From: an uncultured Flavobacteriaceae bacterium
GTDB lineage: Bacteria > Bacteroidota > Bacteroidia > Flavobacteriales > Flavobacteriaceae
Assembly: GCA_947494695.1 (NCBI GenBank)
Contig: CANLWB010000011.1
Span: forward strand, 124,001 to 188,000
Reading direction: 5' to 3'
Length of the DNA: 64,000 bases
This document shows positions 45,612-54,307 of the stretch, one piece after another. Every line of letters begins with the position of its first letter. Within the stretch, counting starts at the first letter, position 1. A model generated the notes under the pieces. It was not told the origin of the DNA. It did not search any database and saw only the letters and a program-made list of their open reading frames with translations. The position numbers and the translations under genes are program-made.

Positions 45612-47099
45612 ATGATTCCTTATAAAACCATTATTAAAATAGACAGGACTGACAAGCAACCAGTCTATATTCAGCTTACCAATCAATTTATCGACTTAAT
45701 TAAGGAAGGAACTTTGTTGCCGCAAGCAAAATTACCGGGAACGAGAACATTGTCAGACCTAATCGGATTGCATAGAAAAACAGTGGTCGCTTGCTATGAA
45801 GAACTTGAATTACAAGGGTGGATAGAGAGTGTTCCTAAAAAAGGAACCTTTGTACATAAAGATATTCCGATACTAAGGCAGCAAAAATGGACAGGGAAGA
45901 TGTTGCCTGGACAGGAGGACAAACCAGGGTTCTCTTTTAAAAGGAATTCTGCATTGGATAGGGCGTTTCCTCAGGATTATGAAGCAGGGTATATGTATGT
46001 TAATGATGGGGTTTCGGATGAAAGGTTAGCACCAACAAAGGAATTATCTATCCTGTATAGAAAAATAGCTAACAAAAAGCATACACTTAAGTATTTGAAT
46101 TATGGAACCACTTATGGGAATTTGGAGTTGAGAGAAACTTTGGTGTATTATTTAAATGATACCAGGGGGCTGAATATTACTAAAGACAATATTCTTATAA
46201 CACGGGGGAGTCAAATGGGAATGTTTCTGGCATCTCAATTATTAATCGAAAACAATGAATATATTGTGATTGGGGAAACCAATTATAGTTCTGCCGATAC
46301 AACGTTTGAATATGCAAATGCGAAACTATTGAGGGTTGGAGTTGATGAGAATGGGTTGGATACCGAAGCTATCGAAACGTGTTGTAAAAAGTATCATGTT
46401 AAAGCGGTGTACACGACACCCCACCACCACCACCCAACTACGGTAACGCTTTCAGCAAAACGGAGAATGCATCTTTTAAATTTGGCGAAAGCCTACGGTT
46501 TTGCGATTATTGAAGACGATTATGATTACGACTTTCATTATAATCATGCGCCCATCTTGCCATTGGCCAGTCACGATACCTATGGAAATGTTATTTATGT
46601 AGGATCCATTTGCAAGACTGTGGCTCCTGTTTATAGAGTTGGTTATTTGATAGCCTCAAAGGCATTTGTAGATGAATGTGCAAAATTAAGACGGTTTGTA
46701 GATAGACAGGGAGACGCCATTTTAGAACTTACATTTTCCAGTTTTATTAGGGAAGGGAGTTTAGACAGACACATTAAAAAAGCAGTCAAACATTATAAGG
46801 GACGTCGGGATTTGTTCTGTAAGCTTTTAAAAGAAGAGTTGAGGGATTACTTGTCTTTCAAAATGCCAAAAGGAGGTATGGCATTATGGGTGGTTTTGAA
46901 TAAGAGTTATTCGTGGAGTGCTGTGGCAGAGGCTGCTAAACAGCAAAGGTTAGTGATACCGGAATGGCGTCGTTATGATATGGCAGGGATAAAACACAAT
47001 GCTATACGAATGGGGTTTGCCAGGTATAATGAAACCGAGATCAGGGAGTTTGTTGTTCGATTAAAAAAGACTATGTTAGCTTTAGATAAACAGTATTAA
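45612..47099 (+). CDS. MocR/PdxR-type regulator: GntR HTH fused to aminotransferase-like domain
   Basis: A 495-aa one-component regulator. The N-terminal winged helix (about residues 12-75: QPVYIQLTNQFIDLIKEG, LPGTRTLSDLIGLHRKTVVACYEELELQGW) is joined to a fold-type I aminotransferase domain (about 110-490) that binds PLP, with the Schiff-base Lys in VGSICKTVAP, IEDDYDYDFHY and the RVGYLI segment. I take the ATG at 45612; the TTG at 45570 would put the start at the promoter. It is divergent from the pyridoxamine-oxidase-like gene and probably senses PLP or a related vitamer to control it. Confidence 0.93.
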   Translation: MIPYKTIIKIDRTDKQPVYIQLTNQFIDLIKEGTLLPQAKLPGTRTLSDLIGLHRKTVVACYEELELQGWIESVPKKGTFVHKDIPILRQQKWTGKMLPGQEDKPGFSFKRNSALDRAFPQDYEAGYMYVNDGVSDERLAPTKELSILYRKIANKKHTLKYLNYGTTYGNLELRETLVYYLNDTRGLNITKDNILITRGSQMGMFLASQLLIENNEYIVIGETNYSSADTTFEYANAKLLRVGVDENGLDTEAIETCCKKYHVKAVYTTPHHHHPTTVTLSAKRRMHLLNLAKAYGFAIIEDDYDYDFHYNHAPILPLASHDTYGNVIYVGSICKTVAPVYRVGYLIASKAFVDECAKLRRFVDRQGDAILELTFSSFIREGSLDRHIKKAVKHYKGRRDLFCKLLKEELRDYLSFKMPKGGMALWVVLNKSYSWSAVAEAAKQQRLVIPEWRRYDMAGIKHNAIRMGFARYNETEIREFVVRLKKTMLALDKQY

Positions 47100-47525
47100 G
47101 ATGAATCAATAGAGGATTAGCGGATACCAAATTGTTTCTCTCATCGTTGTTATTTAATTCAATGTATAGTATTGACTATGTTTTCGTAGCCTTTCAACAG
47201 CCCTTATACCACGTTTATTTATATCGACGGATGTCATGTTAATAAGCCTCCATTAGTCACCAGAATTCCATAAACATTTTATTTCTTCAACATAATGAGT
47301 GTGATCTTCTAAAGAATACAACTTTTAGGAATAATTCATAATCAGGATATAGCCATTGTCCAAGTGTTAATCTTTTGGATTCTATAGCTATCATACCAGT
47401 TTTATCAAGTCGTTTACTTTCAAATACAGGTATTTAAAAATGCAATTCCTATAACCACATAGGCTATGCTTAACTTATAAATAGTTAAGCATAGAATGAC
47501 AGCTATCTTTATCTCTGCAAATGCT
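47100..47525. other. Intergenic region of about 425 bp with a terminator hairpin
   Basis: Convergent spacer between the MocR gene and the tandem NTF2-like gene. No open frame of note. The only clear element is the hairpin at 47464-47494. Confidence 0.4.
47464..47494 (-). terminator. Hairpin downstream of the tandem NTF2-like gene
   Basis: CTATGCTTAAC and GTTAAGCATAG form a perfect 11-bp stem with a 9-nt loop. It lies 32 bp past the stop at 47526 (minus strand). Confidence 0.65.
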
Positions 47526-48335
47526 TTAATTTTCGTAGGATTTTGAGGTGAATGATTTGTGAATGATTTTCCACTCACCTTTTATTTTTAATAGTAATAA
47601 ATAATCAATCGCAATTCTATTGCGGCCAGGCATTAGAACCTGTATCTTTCCCAATCCTGCATTATTTTCATGATCTAATGATAAAACTTTTCCAATTCTG
47701 TTATTCTTTTTTCCCTTCTTAAAGTTTCCAATATATTTTCTTCCTGGGATCACGCTTAAAGTGTCATTTTTTACATAATAAAGATTGAAATCTTTATGGA
47801 AGGCTCTTTTTAGTCTTTTAGGCTCACTATTTGCTGTGCCTTCAATATAATGAGTAAGGGTCTGGTTAATATCGTCAATTCCCATTTTTTCGGTCGATAC
47901 TAAATCGTTTATTTCTTTGTAATTTTTAAGGTTAATAAGCTTATGTATTATTTTCCATTGCCCCTTAATTTTTAATAGAAGAAGGTAGTCGGTAGCTATT
48001 TTTTTTCTTTCTGGAAAGTAAACTTCAATTTTTGCAGATGCAGCATCGTTTTCATAATCAATCGATACGATTCTTCCAATCCTGTTATATTTTTTTCCTT
48101 TCTCGACCCTATTAATATAGCCTGCGCCATCTAAGGTCTTTAGAGAGTCGCCATCAATTAGAAATAGTTTAAAATCTTTTTGAAAAGCTTCTCTTAGTTT
48201 GTCCGGATTACCATTAGCTGTACCCTCTATGTATTTCATAAGTGTACTATGAATACGTTTAAATTCAGTTTGTGCAGTTAGTTTGAGGCTTAATAAGATG
48301 CTAATAATCAGTAAGATTTGGGATGTTTTTTTCAT
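47526..48335 (-). CDS. Exported protein with two tandem NTF2-like (lumazine-binding-type) domains
   Basis: A 269-aa protein with a signal peptide (to KLTAQ, about residue 21) and two homologous halves (about 23-140 and 150-267). Each half has the order MKYIEGTANGNPDKLREAFQKDFKL..., GYINRVEKGKKYNRIG, DYLLLLKIKGQWKIIHK; the second reads LTHYIEGTANSEPKRLKRAFHKDFNL, YIGNFKKGKKNNRIG, DYLLLLKIKGEWKIIHK. This matches the Lumazine_bd_2/DUF4440-like group of the SnoaL/NTF2 fold, which is normally single-domain. The two halves are highly alike, so the duplication is fairly recent. Function unknown. Confidence 0.85.
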   Translation of the reverse strand: MKKTSQILLIISILLSLKLTAQTEFKRIHSTLMKYIEGTANGNPDKLREAFQKDFKLFLIDGDSLKTLDGAGYINRVEKGKKYNRIGRIVSIDYENDAASAKIEVYFPERKKIATDYLLLLKIKGQWKIIHKLINLKNYKEINDLVSTEKMGIDDINQTLTHYIEGTANSEPKRLKRAFHKDFNLYYVKNDTLSVIPGRKYIGNFKKGKKNNRIGKVLSLDHENNAGLGKIQVLMPGRNRIAIDYLLLLKIKGEWKIIHKSFTSKSYEN

Positions 48336-48444
48336 GTTATAATTTTATAAGGTTTATTATGGTTAAGCAAAAAGAGTATGCTGTAACAAGGAATGTTTGC
48401 TAAAATTAATATAAGTATTGCAGGTTTCATTGTAGTGAGCATTG

Positions 48445-49014
48445 TTAAGATATGTTATTACAAGTAGCTTCTATATATTCGCTTTTGGTTAATCTATATT
48501 GTACAAGACTGTGATAGATACCGTTTTTTTTGGTGTGTTCTTTTAATTCACCTTCTTTTTTCATATTGTTTTTTATCATGACATGTCCAGAGGCTAAATT
48601 CTCTACCAAATGAGTAGCTATTATTTTATTTAATTGTAGCGTATTAAATCCATAGTTTAGTATAATTTTTACCGCTTCCGTGGCCAAACCTTGGTTCCAG
48701 AATTTTTCTGCAATCTAATATCCCATTTCGGCACGATCGAATCTACGTTCAACTTTAAGTCCGATACCACCAATAAATTCATTTTTAGGTATTAATCTAA
48801 TTGCAAATGTAAACTGTGTTCCACGGTCACGTCCTTTTTTAGCACTATGTATCCAAAACTCTGCATCTTTTTCAGCATAAGGGTGTGGAATATTAAGCGT
48901 GTTTTTAGCTATGTTTTTATTACCAGCGTATTTCACAATTTGTGGAATATCTATTGGTTTTAGCTCATTTAGAATTAGCCTTTCTGTTTTTAAGGTATGG
49001 TGCTTATGTGGCAT
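48445..49014 (-). pseudogene. RimJ/RimL-type GNAT acetyltransferase broken by one amber codon
   Basis: The minus-strand frame from ATG 49014 codes for KTERLILNELKPIDIPQIVKY ... FIGGIGLKVERRFDRAEMGY, then a TAG at 48717-48715, and continues in the same frame with IAEKFWNQGLATEAVKIIL ... MKKEGELKEHTKKNGIYHSLVQYRL to the stop at 48445. The TAG replaces the nearly invariant Trp of the GYWIAEPFW motif (TGG to TAG), just before the acetyl-CoA loop, which here reads NQGLAT. Without the stop the product would be about 189 aa, normal for this family. Either a recent pseudogene or a sequencing error. Confidence 0.9.
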
Positions 49015-49305
49015 TTGCGTTTAAAACTAAATTCAATAACAGTATAAACGTCCGTATATTGCTTATTTTACTTTCAAAATTAGGTTGTTTATTTTATAAA
49101 TCCTACAACAAATTTAAAGCGGTATGAAAGATGTTTAGATATGAGATGTTTACCTATGTATAAAGTTCTGGAACTTTTTGAGCTGAGTCTGAATCGGGGG
49201 TTTTTCATGCATAATTACATTGTTTTATGAATGCTAATACCAAATACCTGATTGCAGAATTTTACTTTCTGAATGGACGAGTTGTTCATTCCCTAAAAAA
49301 TAAGC

Positions 49306-50220
49306 TTATTTCCTCTCATATGTCAAAAACGAAAATTCATAATCGTGTTTGGCATCTTTGGTGTGAAAGATATTAGCGGTTTCCTTCCAAATCGAAAGAT
49401 CGATTTCTGGGAAGAACGCATCGCCCTCAAAGGTATCGTGAACACGTGTTAATTCAATTTTATCGGCAATCGATAAGGCTTGTTGGTATATTTCACCACC
49501 ACCAATAATAAAGGGTTGTGAGTCATTTTTTGCAGCGTCAATGGCGTCTTCCAAGCTATTCACTACAATAACACCTTCAGGAACCTGATAGTCGGTTTGT
49601 CTGGAAATTACAATATGCGTTCTGTTTGGTAGTGGTTTTGGAAAACTTTCAAACGTTTTTCTTCCCATAATGATATGATGACCATTGGTAAGATTCTTAA
49701 AACGTTTTAGGTCATCACTTAAATGCCATATGAGTTTATTATCCATGCCTATGGCATTATTTTCGGCGGCGGCACCAATGATAGTTAGTGTGGAGGTTTT
49801 CTCTTTTTCTTTTAAAGATTCATTGTAAACCTCACTTTCTGCAATAACAGAAGCTTCTTTTTTAAGTTCGGTTTTAAGCTGTTCTATTTTAATTTGCTGT
49901 TGCGCTATAAGTTTATCTAATTGTTTTTGTTCCCAAGCCTTGCCCATAAATTTGTGCGTCACAAACACATTAAAGATATGATAGATTAAAAAGAATAGCC
50001 AGATAAAAATGGCGAATAGAAACCATTCTTTATCCAATATTCTAAAATCTTTACCAATACCTAAAACCGTATTTGCAACAATTAAAAAAACGGCACCAAT
50101 TAAGAAAATAACGAAGTGAATATATAGGCGTTTTTTTTGTCTAATCCGTTTTTGAGCATTTCTAATTAATTCCAGTTGCTCTTTATCTATTTGAGGCTGT
50201 TCTTTCTTTTTTCCAAACAT
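49306..50220 (-). CDS. folA: Membrane-anchored dihydrofolate reductase (2TM domain-DHFR fusion)
   Basis: A 304-aa protein. Residues about 30-100 are a 2TM domain: helix 32-52, helix 66-88, then VTHKFMGKAWEQKQ, as in the small flavobacterial 2TM proteins. A coiled linker (about 100-140) leads to a full DHFR domain (143-304) with TIIGAAAENNAIGMDNKLIWHLSDDLKRFK (substrate-binding D170), HHIIMGRKTFESFPKPLPNR (NADPH site) and IIGGGEIYQQAL. It makes tetrahydrofolate for thymidylate synthase, whose gene is 0.7 kb upstream on the same strand. Most DHFRs are soluble and about 160 aa, so the fusion is notable. Confidence 0.93.
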   Translation of the reverse strand: MFGKKKEQPQIDKEQLELIRNAQKRIRQKKRLYIHFVIFLIGAVFLIVANTVLGIGKDFRILDKEWFLFAIFIWLFFLIYHIFNVFVTHKFMGKAWEQKQLDKLIAQQQIKIEQLKTELKKEASVIAESEVYNESLKEKEKTSTLTIIGAAAENNAIGMDNKLIWHLSDDLKRFKNLTNGHHIIMGRKTFESFPKPLPNRTHIVISRQTDYQVPEGVIVVNSLEDAIDAAKNDSQPFIIGGGEIYQQALSIADKIELTRVHDTFEGDAFFPEIDLSIWKETANIFHTKDAKHDYEFSFLTYERK

Positions 50221-50558
50221 AAAGTCATATGATAATAGATGTAAAGTTATAATATTTTATGGACTTTTTAATCGAAAAGAATTCCTTAAGACTTTGCCCT
50301 GTAGTTTGCGTTTAAGAAATTCTTTATTTATTGAAGGCTGAATCAATTTTTCTATCGATCCTGTGATTTTTTCTTGAAATATAAAACTAAAATCTAGAGA
50401 TTTAACAATTGAGGCACAGGGATTTTGCGTAGTTTAAATTATTGTGAACTCATATTTAACAAATTGATAATTATTTTGGGTTTACCATACAATGTGTAAA
50501 AACGAGACGAATTGTTTTATAAATTTACTGTACATACAACACACAAAAAATTAAAATT
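50221..50558. other. Intergenic region of about 340 bp
   Basis: Divergent spacer between the DHFR fusion gene and the CBM48-like gene. It is AT-rich. TAAATTTA near 50521 could be the -7 element of the plus-strand gene (one mismatch). Nothing else recognised. Confidence 0.4.
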
Positions 50559-50855
50559 ATGGCAATTTCAAAACAATACCTAAAAAGTAAACCAATTTGC
50601 AAAGTTACTTTTACTGTGCCAGCTAAAGAGGCAAATGAAGTTACTGTGGTAGGTTCGTTTAACGCGTGGAACACCAAATCTACAACACTTAAAAAACTTA
50701 AGAATGGAACGTTTAAAGGTACTGTCGATCTAAAGAAAGATACAAGTTATGAGTTTAGATATATTATAGACGGTTCCTACATTAATGACGAACAAGCAGA
50801 TGCTTATGCATGGAACGATTATGCATCGGCAGAAAATGGCGTCTTAAACGTTTAG
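50559..50855 (+). CDS. Small CBM48-like (isoamylase early-set) glycogen-binding-type protein
   Basis: A 98-aa protein consisting of one early-set immunoglobulin-like domain: CKVTFTVPAKEANEVTVVGSFNAWNTKSTTLKKLKNGTFKGTVDLKK and then YEFRYIIDGSYINDEQADAY. The Trp and GSFNAW motif are those of CBM48/AMPK glycogen-binding domains. Stand-alone forms are common in Bacteroidota; they may bind alpha-glucans in the cytoplasm (no signal peptide). A terminator follows at 50876. Confidence 0.9.
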   Translation: MAISKQYLKSKPICKVTFTVPAKEANEVTVVGSFNAWNTKSTTLKKLKNGTFKGTVDLKKDTSYEFRYIIDGSYINDEQADAYAWNDYASAENGVLNV

Positions 50856-50875
50856 TTAAATCCAACCAAATTTTT

Positions 50876-50905
50876 AAAGAAGCTTTCTTAAACGTTAGCT
50901 TCTTT
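50876..50905 (+). terminator. Hairpin terminator of the CBM48-like gene
   Basis: AAAGAAGCT and AGCTTCTTT form a perfect 9-bp stem with a 12-nt loop, 20 bp after the stop codon. It may also serve thyA in the other direction. Confidence 0.7.
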
Positions 50906-50960
50906 AAATTGCTCTACCCAATGAAGATGTAGATTTATATTACTATAGTGCTTTTTTAGT

Positions 50961-51785
50961 TTAAACGGCAACAACACCTTTAATATGCGGATGCGGATCG
51001 TAGCCTGTTAAAGTAAAGTCATCAAAAGTAAAGTCGAAAATATCTTTTACCTCCGGATTTAGTATCATTTTTGGCAATGGTCTTGGTGTTCTGCTGAGTT
51101 GCAGTTCCAGTTGCTCGTAATGGTTGCTGTAAATATGAGCATCTCCAAATGTATGGATAAAATCACCGGCTTCGTAACCACAAACCTGGGCCATCATCAT
51201 TGTAAATAAGGCATAAGAAGCAATATTAAATGGGACGCCCAAAAAGATATCGGCACTTCGTTGATATAGCTGGCACGATAGTTTTCCATTGGCCACATAA
51301 AACTGAAAAAAAGCATGACAGGGTGGAAGCGCAGCTTTTCCATGCGCTACATTTTCGCTAAAGGATTTTGAGGTGTCTGGTAATACTGAAGGGTTCCAGG
51401 CAGAAACTAACATTCTGCGACTATTTGGGCTATGTTTTAGTGTTTTAATAACGTCTTTAATCTGATCGATCTCATCACTGTTCCAGTTGCGCCATTGGTG
51501 TCCGTAAACTGGCCCCAGGTCTCCGTTTTCATCGGCCCACTCATTCCATATACGCACGCCATTTTCTGTTAAGTATTTTATATTCGTATCGCCTTTTAAA
51601 AACCAAAGTAGTTCGTAAATGATTGACTTTAAATGAAGTTTTTTGGTGGTCACCATAGGGAACCCTTCACTTAAATCGAATCGCATTTGGTATCCGAAAA
51701 CACTTTTAGTACCTGTACCAGTACGGTCTCCTTTTTCATTTCCGTTTTCTATAACATGTTTTACCAGGTCGTGATATTGCTTCAT
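50961..51785 (-). CDS. thyA: Thymidylate synthase
   Basis: A 274-aa cytoplasmic enzyme that methylates dUMP to dTMP with methylenetetrahydrofolate. [18 protein letters not shown] binds phosphate, the catalytic Cys156 is in [13 protein letters not shown], and [20 protein letters not shown] and the C-terminal [10 protein letters not shown] are conserved. It has a short insert before the catalytic Cys ([16 protein letters not shown]), seen in some Bacteroidota enzymes. It lies near the DHFR fusion gene, its metabolic partner, with the CBM48-like gene inserted in the opposite direction between them. Confidence 0.97.
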   Translation of the reverse strand: MKQYHDLVKHVIENGNEKGDRTGTGTKSVFGYQMRFDLSEGFPMVTTKKLHLKSIIYELLWFLKGDTNIKYLTENGVRIWNEWADENGDLGPVYGHQWRNWNSDEIDQIKDVIKTLKHSPNSRRMLVSAWNPSVLPDTSKSFSENVAHGKAALPPCHAFFQFYVANGKLSCQLYQRSADIFLGVPFNIASYALFTMMMAQVCGYEAGDFIHTFGDAHIYSNHYEQLELQLSRTPRPLPKMILNPEVKDIFDFTFDDFTLTGYDPHPHIKGVVAV

Positions 51786-52004
51786 AACATCTTTCTGCCA
51801 AGGCAGGAATCTTTTTAATTAAAAATAGACTGAGAATGTAGTTAAAATCTTCTAATTAAAGATGCTTCAACTGTACTCAAAATAGCTGAAATACTGTGGG
51901 TAAAAATAATAAAAGCCTCCAAGTTTTTATATATCCTACTTTAATACATATCACAAAGTTATTAACTGTTAGATAATCTACAAACGCAGTATGATGGTCC
52001 AGAA

Positions 52005-53549
52005 CTAACCTATAATCATCCCTGCAATGGTAGCCGAAATTAGAGAGGCGATGGTTCCTCCCAAAAGGGCTTTCATTCCAAATCGAGACAAGGTTTTACG
52101 TTGTCCAGGTGCTAAAGAGCCAATACCACCAATTTGGATGCCTATGGACGCAAAGTTTGCAAAACCACATAGCATATAAGTCGCCATGATCACCGACTTT
52201 TCGTAAGTAAGATGAACAGCGTTGGATGCATTTTTTAAATCGGCTAATTGAATATATCCAATAAATTCACTAGCGGCTATTTTAATCCCAAGGAGTTGTC
52301 CCATTAAGGCCATATCTTCTTGAGCTACTCCAATGAGCCACATGAGTGGTGCGAAAACGTAGCCCAGGATTAATTCAAGTGATAAACTGTCGTAAGGAGT
52401 ATTGTTTGCAATCCATGGATTTATTGAACTCATATCACCAATCCAACCCAGGATACCATTAAACATGGCAATAAATGCTACAAACACTAAAAGCATGGCT
52501 CCAACATTTACGGCAAGTTTTAAACCTTCGGTGGTTCCGTTGGCGATGGCATCTAAAAAATTAGCTCCAATTTTTTCCTGAGATACCTTAACATCGGTAT
52601 TAATAGACTCGGTCTGCGGATACAAGATTTTCGAAATAACAATGGCTCCCGGAGCGGCCATAACCGATGCAGCCAGAAGGTGCTTAGCATAAAATAGACG
52701 TAACACTTCATCTTCACCTCCTAGAAATCCAATGTAAGCGGCAAGCACAGCACCTGCAACGGTTGCCATACCACCAATCATGACCAGAAGTATTTCAGAC
52801 TTATTCATTTTTTCCAAATAAGCCTTTATAAGTAAAGGGGCTTCCGTTTGTCCTAAAAATATATTTCCTGCAACACTTAAACTTTCAGCACCCGATATTT
52901 GCAAGGCCTTAGACAACAACCACGCCATTGCTTTCACAACTTTTTGAATAATTCCTAAATAGAACAGTACCGAAGTAAGTGCAGAAAAAAATATAATAGT
53001 AGGGAGTACCTGAAATGCAAAAATAAAACCAAAGGTGTCCATGTCAACAACCAGTCCTTCAAACAAAAACTTACTACCGGCTCTTGTATATTCCAGTATT
53101 TCAACGAAAAGCCCACCAACGAATTCAAAAAGTGCTTTAATAAAAGCAACTTTTAGAACACCAACGGCTATTAATAGCTGAAACGCCAGTCCGATACCAA
53201 CAATTTTCCAATTAATGGCTTTTCGATTGCTGCTAAAAAGAAAGGCTATAAAAACTAAAGCGAACATACCAAGTACGCCTCTCCATAAACTTTTAAAAGT
53301 AAACCCCTGGCTAGGGCGTATAGGGTTTGAATTGATATGGTTTTTTGTTGATAACTCTTTGGTATACGTGAAGTCATCGCTAGCCTTTAATGTGTCGGAA
53401 GCATTAACCTCAAGTGCAGATTGCAGGGGGACGATAGTTTTACTATGAACAGAATCTAACGTTCTCACTCCATTTGTTTCTTCTTGTGCTATTGATGATG
53501 AGGTTATCAAACATAGCATAGCAACAAAAAACCAGGAAAGCTGTTTCAT
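52005..53549 (-). CDS. nupC: CNT-family concentrative nucleoside transporter
   Basis: A 514-aa inner-membrane Na+ or H+/nucleoside symporter. The family core is SVAGNIFLGQTEAPLLIKAYLEKMNKSEILLVMIGGMATVAGAVLAAYIG and the later GFANFASIGIQIGGIG, with gate domains on either side. The first about 85 residues are unusual: a signal-peptide-like start (FVAMLCLITSSSIAQ) and a polar stretch before the first core helix (about 88). It lies 19 bp after the bifunctional-nuclease gene in the same direction. Its role in nucleoside salvage agrees with the nearby thyA and DHFR genes. Confidence 0.9.
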   Translation of the reverse strand: MKQLSWFFVAMLCLITSSSIAQEETNGVRTLDSVHSKTIVPLQSALEVNASDTLKASDDFTYTKELSTKNHINSNPIRPSQGFTFKSLWRGVLGMFALVFIAFLFSSNRKAINWKIVGIGLAFQLLIAVGVLKVAFIKALFEFVGGLFVEILEYTRAGSKFLFEGLVVDMDTFGFIFAFQVLPTIIFFSALTSVLFYLGIIQKVVKAMAWLLSKALQISGAESLSVAGNIFLGQTEAPLLIKAYLEKMNKSEILLVMIGGMATVAGAVLAAYIGFLGGEDEVLRLFYAKHLLAASVMAAPGAIVISKILYPQTESINTDVKVSQEKIGANFLDAIANGTTEGLKLAVNVGAMLLVFVAFIAMFNGILGWIGDMSSINPWIANNTPYDSLSLELILGYVFAPLMWLIGVAQEDMALMGQLLGIKIAASEFIGYIQLADLKNASNAVHLTYEKSVIMATYMLCGFANFASIGIQIGGIGSLAPGQRKTLSRFGMKALLGGTIASLISATIAGMIIG

Positions 53550-53568
53550 ATTAAATTAAGAAGTGAAA

Positions 53569-54183
53569 TTATTGTCTTTTTGAAATCTCATCACGAATAT
53601 ACGCAGCTCTTTCGTAATCTTCGTTGGTAACCGCATCATTTAACAGACTATTTAGTTCTTCGATGCTTTTTCCCGTAAGATTTTCACGAGGTTCACCAAT
53701 TTCTAACTCATTAGAAATAGCATCGTCTACCAGGATACTATCCTCTTGTTCTTCATCTTCTTTAGGATTCACTTTAAGATAAATTCCAGCTTTATCCAGA
53801 ATATTCTTATAGGTGAAAATGGGTGCATCAAAGCGAAGTGCTAAAGCGATGGCATCACTTGTTCTGGCATCTATAATTTCTTCAATTTTATCGCGTTCGC
53901 AAATTAAGCTTGAGTAAAAAACACCATCGACGAGTTTATGAATAATGACTTGTTTTACCACAATATCGAAACGATCCGCGAAGTTCTTAAATAAGTCGTG
54001 AGTTAATGGCCTAGGTGGCCTAATTTCTTTTTCTAAAGCGATGGCGATGGATTGAGCTTCAAAGGCTCCAATAACGATTGGGAGCTTTCGATCTCCATCT
54101 AATTCGTTCAAAATCAATGCATAGGCACCATTTTGAGTTTGGCTGTAGGATATTCCTTTTATATTTAGTCTTACTAAACTCAT
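53569..54183 (-). CDS. Bifunctional nuclease family protein (DUF151) with UVR tail
   Basis: A 204-aa cytoplasmic protein. Residues 1-130 are the BFN/DUF151 domain (LVRLNIKGISYSQTQNGAYALILNE, LPIVIGAFEAQSIAIALE, PPRPLTHDLFKNFA, ARTSDAIALALRFDAPIF), reported to have RNase/DNase activity in some homologues. A C-terminal UVR motif (about 165-204: SIEELNSLLNDAVTNEDYERAAYIRDEIS) resembles the UvrB/ClpC interaction helix pair. It has its own promoter at 54263-54292 and leads a short operon with the nucleoside transporter. Confidence 0.92.
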   Translation of the reverse strand: MSLVRLNIKGISYSQTQNGAYALILNELDGDRKLPIVIGAFEAQSIAIALEKEIRPPRPLTHDLFKNFADRFDIVVKQVIIHKLVDGVFYSSLICERDKIEEIIDARTSDAIALALRFDAPIFTYKNILDKAGIYLKVNPKEDEEQEDSILVDDAISNELEIGEPRENLTGKSIEELNSLLNDAVTNEDYERAAYIRDEISKRQ

Positions 54184-54262
54184 ACATACATTTATAGAAA
54201 GGCAAAGAACTGTTTAAATTATGACTTTACCAACTGACTAAGATAGAATTAAGTATTTAGTG

Positions 54263-54292
54263 CAAATTTAAACAGTCCCGTAAACTATACAA
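54263..54292 (-). promoter_or_regulatory. Promoter of the bifunctional nuclease-nucleoside transporter operon
   Basis: On the minus strand TTG (54292-54290), 19 bp spacer and TAAATTTG (54270-54263): a full match to the Bacteroidota housekeeping consensus. Start of transcription near 54256, about 70 nt before the ATG at 54183. Confidence 0.7.
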
Positions 54293-54307
54293 TTTATAAA
54301 AAATAAT

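Noticed and set aside
48445-49014. Two separate small genes instead of one broken GNAT gene
   Set aside because: Both halves are in the same frame, split by only one TAG, and together give one full-length acetyltransferase.
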